Source: an uncultured Clostridia bacterium
GTDB lineage: Bacteria; Bacillota; Clostridia; Oscillospirales; Oscillospiraceae
Assembly: GCA_947167725.1 (NCBI GenBank)
Contig: CAMVJF010000021.1
Span: 1 to 14,597, forward strand
DNA: 14,597 nt
Direction of reading: 5' to 3'
Shown here: positions 13,530-14,597 of the stretch, piece by piece
Position numbering within the stretch: the stretch's first letter is position 1
Layout: each line of letters begins with the position of its first letter
The notes under the pieces: generated by a model
Database searches by the model: none
Seen by the model: the letters and a program-made list of their open reading frames with translations, nothing else
What the model was told of the DNA's origin: nothing
Made by a program: the position numbers and the translations under genes

Positions 13530-14419
13530 CAGGTCACGAGCGCGCCGAGGGTGAGGATGCCGCGGTTGGCGCGCCAGATCCCCTCGAAGTCGCTCAGCGG
13601 CAGGGGATTGACCCCGCGCCCCGCCTCGACGGTAAAGCCGGGACGGCGGAAGCTCTGGATGAACCAGTCCCGGAAGCCCGCGAAGGAGGACGCGTAGGGC
13701 GTTTCCGCCGCGGCGTAGCCGGAGACCGCCGAGAAGGTGCCCGCGATGTCCTGCGCGCCGGGGATCTCGATGTCGGCGAAGCGCCAGTAGATGACCTCGC
13801 CCTGCGTGTGATAGGCCAGCGTCAGCGCAGGGTCGAAGCGGCGCGTCAGCGCGGCGAGCGCGCGGCTCTCCGGCGCCGAGAGCGGCGCGGGACCGACCCA
13901 GTTCGCAGGCGCGGGGCCGGTGAAGCCCGCCGCGGTCTTGATGCGGCGCGCCTCGTCCCACATCGCCGGGTACTGGAGATTGAGATCGACGCCCCGGATG
14001 TTTGCCTTCCAGCCGGAAGGGAAGGGGATCTCCGGCCGACGCGCGGCGATCGCGGCCGCCGCGTCGTAGCTCTGTCCCGCCTGCAGCTCTCCCGTCACGA
14101 GATCGACGCCGTCGGGATCGACGAGCGGCACGAGGCAGAGCCGCGCGTAGTCGAGGATCTCTGCCGCGCTCTGGCCGAAGAGCTTTTCCCCGCGGGCGAA
14201 GGCCCCGGCGAGCGCCTCGGTGAAATAAAGCAGCAGCGTCGCCGTGATCCACTCGTTGGCGTGGTGCGCGGCACTGTAGAGCACGCGGTTCTCTCCCCGT
14301 CCCATCGTCAGCGACCAGAGCGGCTTTCCCATCGCGCTGCGGCCGAAGGAGGCCGGGGAGAGGAAGGGATAGCGCGCGCAGAGCCCGCGGAGACACAGCG
14401 CGGTCAGCGCGGAGCCGGA
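13529..14419 (-). CDS. M14 zinc carboxypeptidase, gamma-D-glutamyl-diamino acid endopeptidase-like (5' end lost)
   Basis: 297 codons are visible on the minus strand to 14419. From the only internal ATG (14330-14332) there are 267 residues, but frame homology continues upstream of it (ARYPFLSPASFGRSAMGKPL matches the usual YP.....IGkS..Gk.l of the family), so that ATG is not the true start. Counting from it, the zinc ligands are His24 and Glu27 (AAHHANEWIT) and His175 (LAYHTQGEVIYW). NIRGVDLN at 111-118 holds the substrate-binding Asn/Arg, and Glu236 in FTVEAGRG is the general base. This pattern resembles bacterial endopeptidase I/YqgT-type enzymes that cut peptidoglycan stem peptides between D-Glu and the diamino acid. 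Any signal peptide or LysM domain would lie in the missing N-terminus. The frame hits a TGA at 14420-14422, exactly where base composition changes. Confidence 0.87.
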   Translation of the reverse strand, partial: SGSALTALCLRGLCARYPFLSPASFGRSAMGKPLWSLTMGRGENRVLYSAAHHANEWITATLLLYFTEALAGAFARGEKLFGQSAAEILDYARLCLVPLVDPDGVDLVTGELQAGQSYDAAAAIAARRPEIPFPSGWKANIRGVDLNLQYPAMWDEARRIKTAAGFTGPAPANWVGPAPLSAPESRALAALTRRFDPALTLAYHTQGEVIYWRFADIEIPGAQDIAGTFSAVSGYAAAETPYASSFAGFRDWFIQSFRRPGFTVEAGRGVNPLPLSDFEGIWRANRGILTLGALVT

Positions 14420-14597
14420 TCAGAGCTTTACGCCTGCAGGCACTGTGAATTTTGGTGCTTCGGGCGACTCGGTCACCACCAACCGGCCTCCCGCAACAAA
14501 AAGTTCCAAATCCTTGTCGTCCTTCTTGCACTAATTCATGGCCTTAAGAAATGTGCCCTTCTGTTCTACGGACCGACGGCTCCAGCGCGACCAAAGC
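14420..14597. other. Compositionally foreign contig end, probable chimeric join at GATC
   Basis: From about 14420 GC drops to about 54%, against well over 60% before it, and the M14 homology ends abruptly at GATC (14418-14421). No insertion-sequence ends, direct repeats or transposase are visible. The minus strand has a protein-like frame just before the join (ELFVAGGRLVVTESPEAPKF, complement of about 14441-14500) that is interrupted by one TAG at 14531-14533 (complement). The plus strand is also open from 14421 to a TAA at 14532-14534. I do not recognise either product. Confidence 0.65.

Noticed and set aside
14433..14440. CCTGCAGG as a cloning-vector remnant
   Set aside because: A single 8-base palindrome is not enough; I recognise no vector sequence around it.
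13299..14531. Minus-strand open frame crossing the M14 gene, the spacer and the foreign tail
   Set aside because: Runs in a different frame from the M14 motifs and crosses the composition break; the zinc-site motifs lie in the other frame.

Overview
The window looks like a chromosomal segment of a high-GC, endospore-forming member of the Clostridia, probably Oscillospiraceae-like. The grounds are the germination protease gene gpr, chromosomal parA/parB with consensus parS sites, Firmicutes-type AGGAGG ribosome binding sites, TTGNNN-N17-TATAAT promoters, and very GC-rich codon use. The placement is inference; there is no rRNA gene in the window to settle it. The parS sites suggest a position near the replication origin.

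Layout. The left third (1-4435) is on the minus strand. Read in its own direction it is gpr, two parS sites with a strong promoter, parA, parB, serS and mscL, the last cut by the window edge. parA to mscL are closely spaced and look like one operon. rpsT (4606-4869) diverges from gpr and has its own strong promoter and terminator. From 4947 a plus-strand operon begins: a lipid kinase of the diacylglycerol kinase family, an MBOAT acyltransferase, and a membrane-anchored DHHW (AlgX/AlgJ-like) protein. The last two together suggest O-acylation, most often O-acetylation, of an exported glycan or cell-wall polymer. Then come asnS (own promoter, terminator-like hairpin), an exported penicillinase-fold serine hydrolase on a Pro-rich stalk with a C-terminal membrane anchor, and a membrane-anchored leucine-rich-repeat-like protein of unknown function. 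A short relic of an AMP-forming adenylation enzyme C-terminus lies between two terminators. On the minus strand follows an M14 zinc carboxypeptidase resembling gamma-D-glutamyl-diamino acid endopeptidases.

The last about 180 bases (from about 14420) do not match the rest. GC falls to about 54%, and the M14 reading frame, still homologous up to 14419, stops abruptly at a GATC. This is best explained by a chimeric or misassembled contig end, less likely by a genuine insertion.

Most genes are housekeeping (translation, segregation, spore germination, osmotic safety valve). The less ordinary content is the cell-surface set: acylation operon, stalked serine hydrolase, LRR-like protein and M14 peptidase. 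I see no CRISPR array, tRNA, rRNA, transposase or defence gene, and no clear new multi-gene system. The best leads are the uncharacterised surface proteins, the adenylation-domain relic, the divergent tRNA synthetases and the shortened germination protease.
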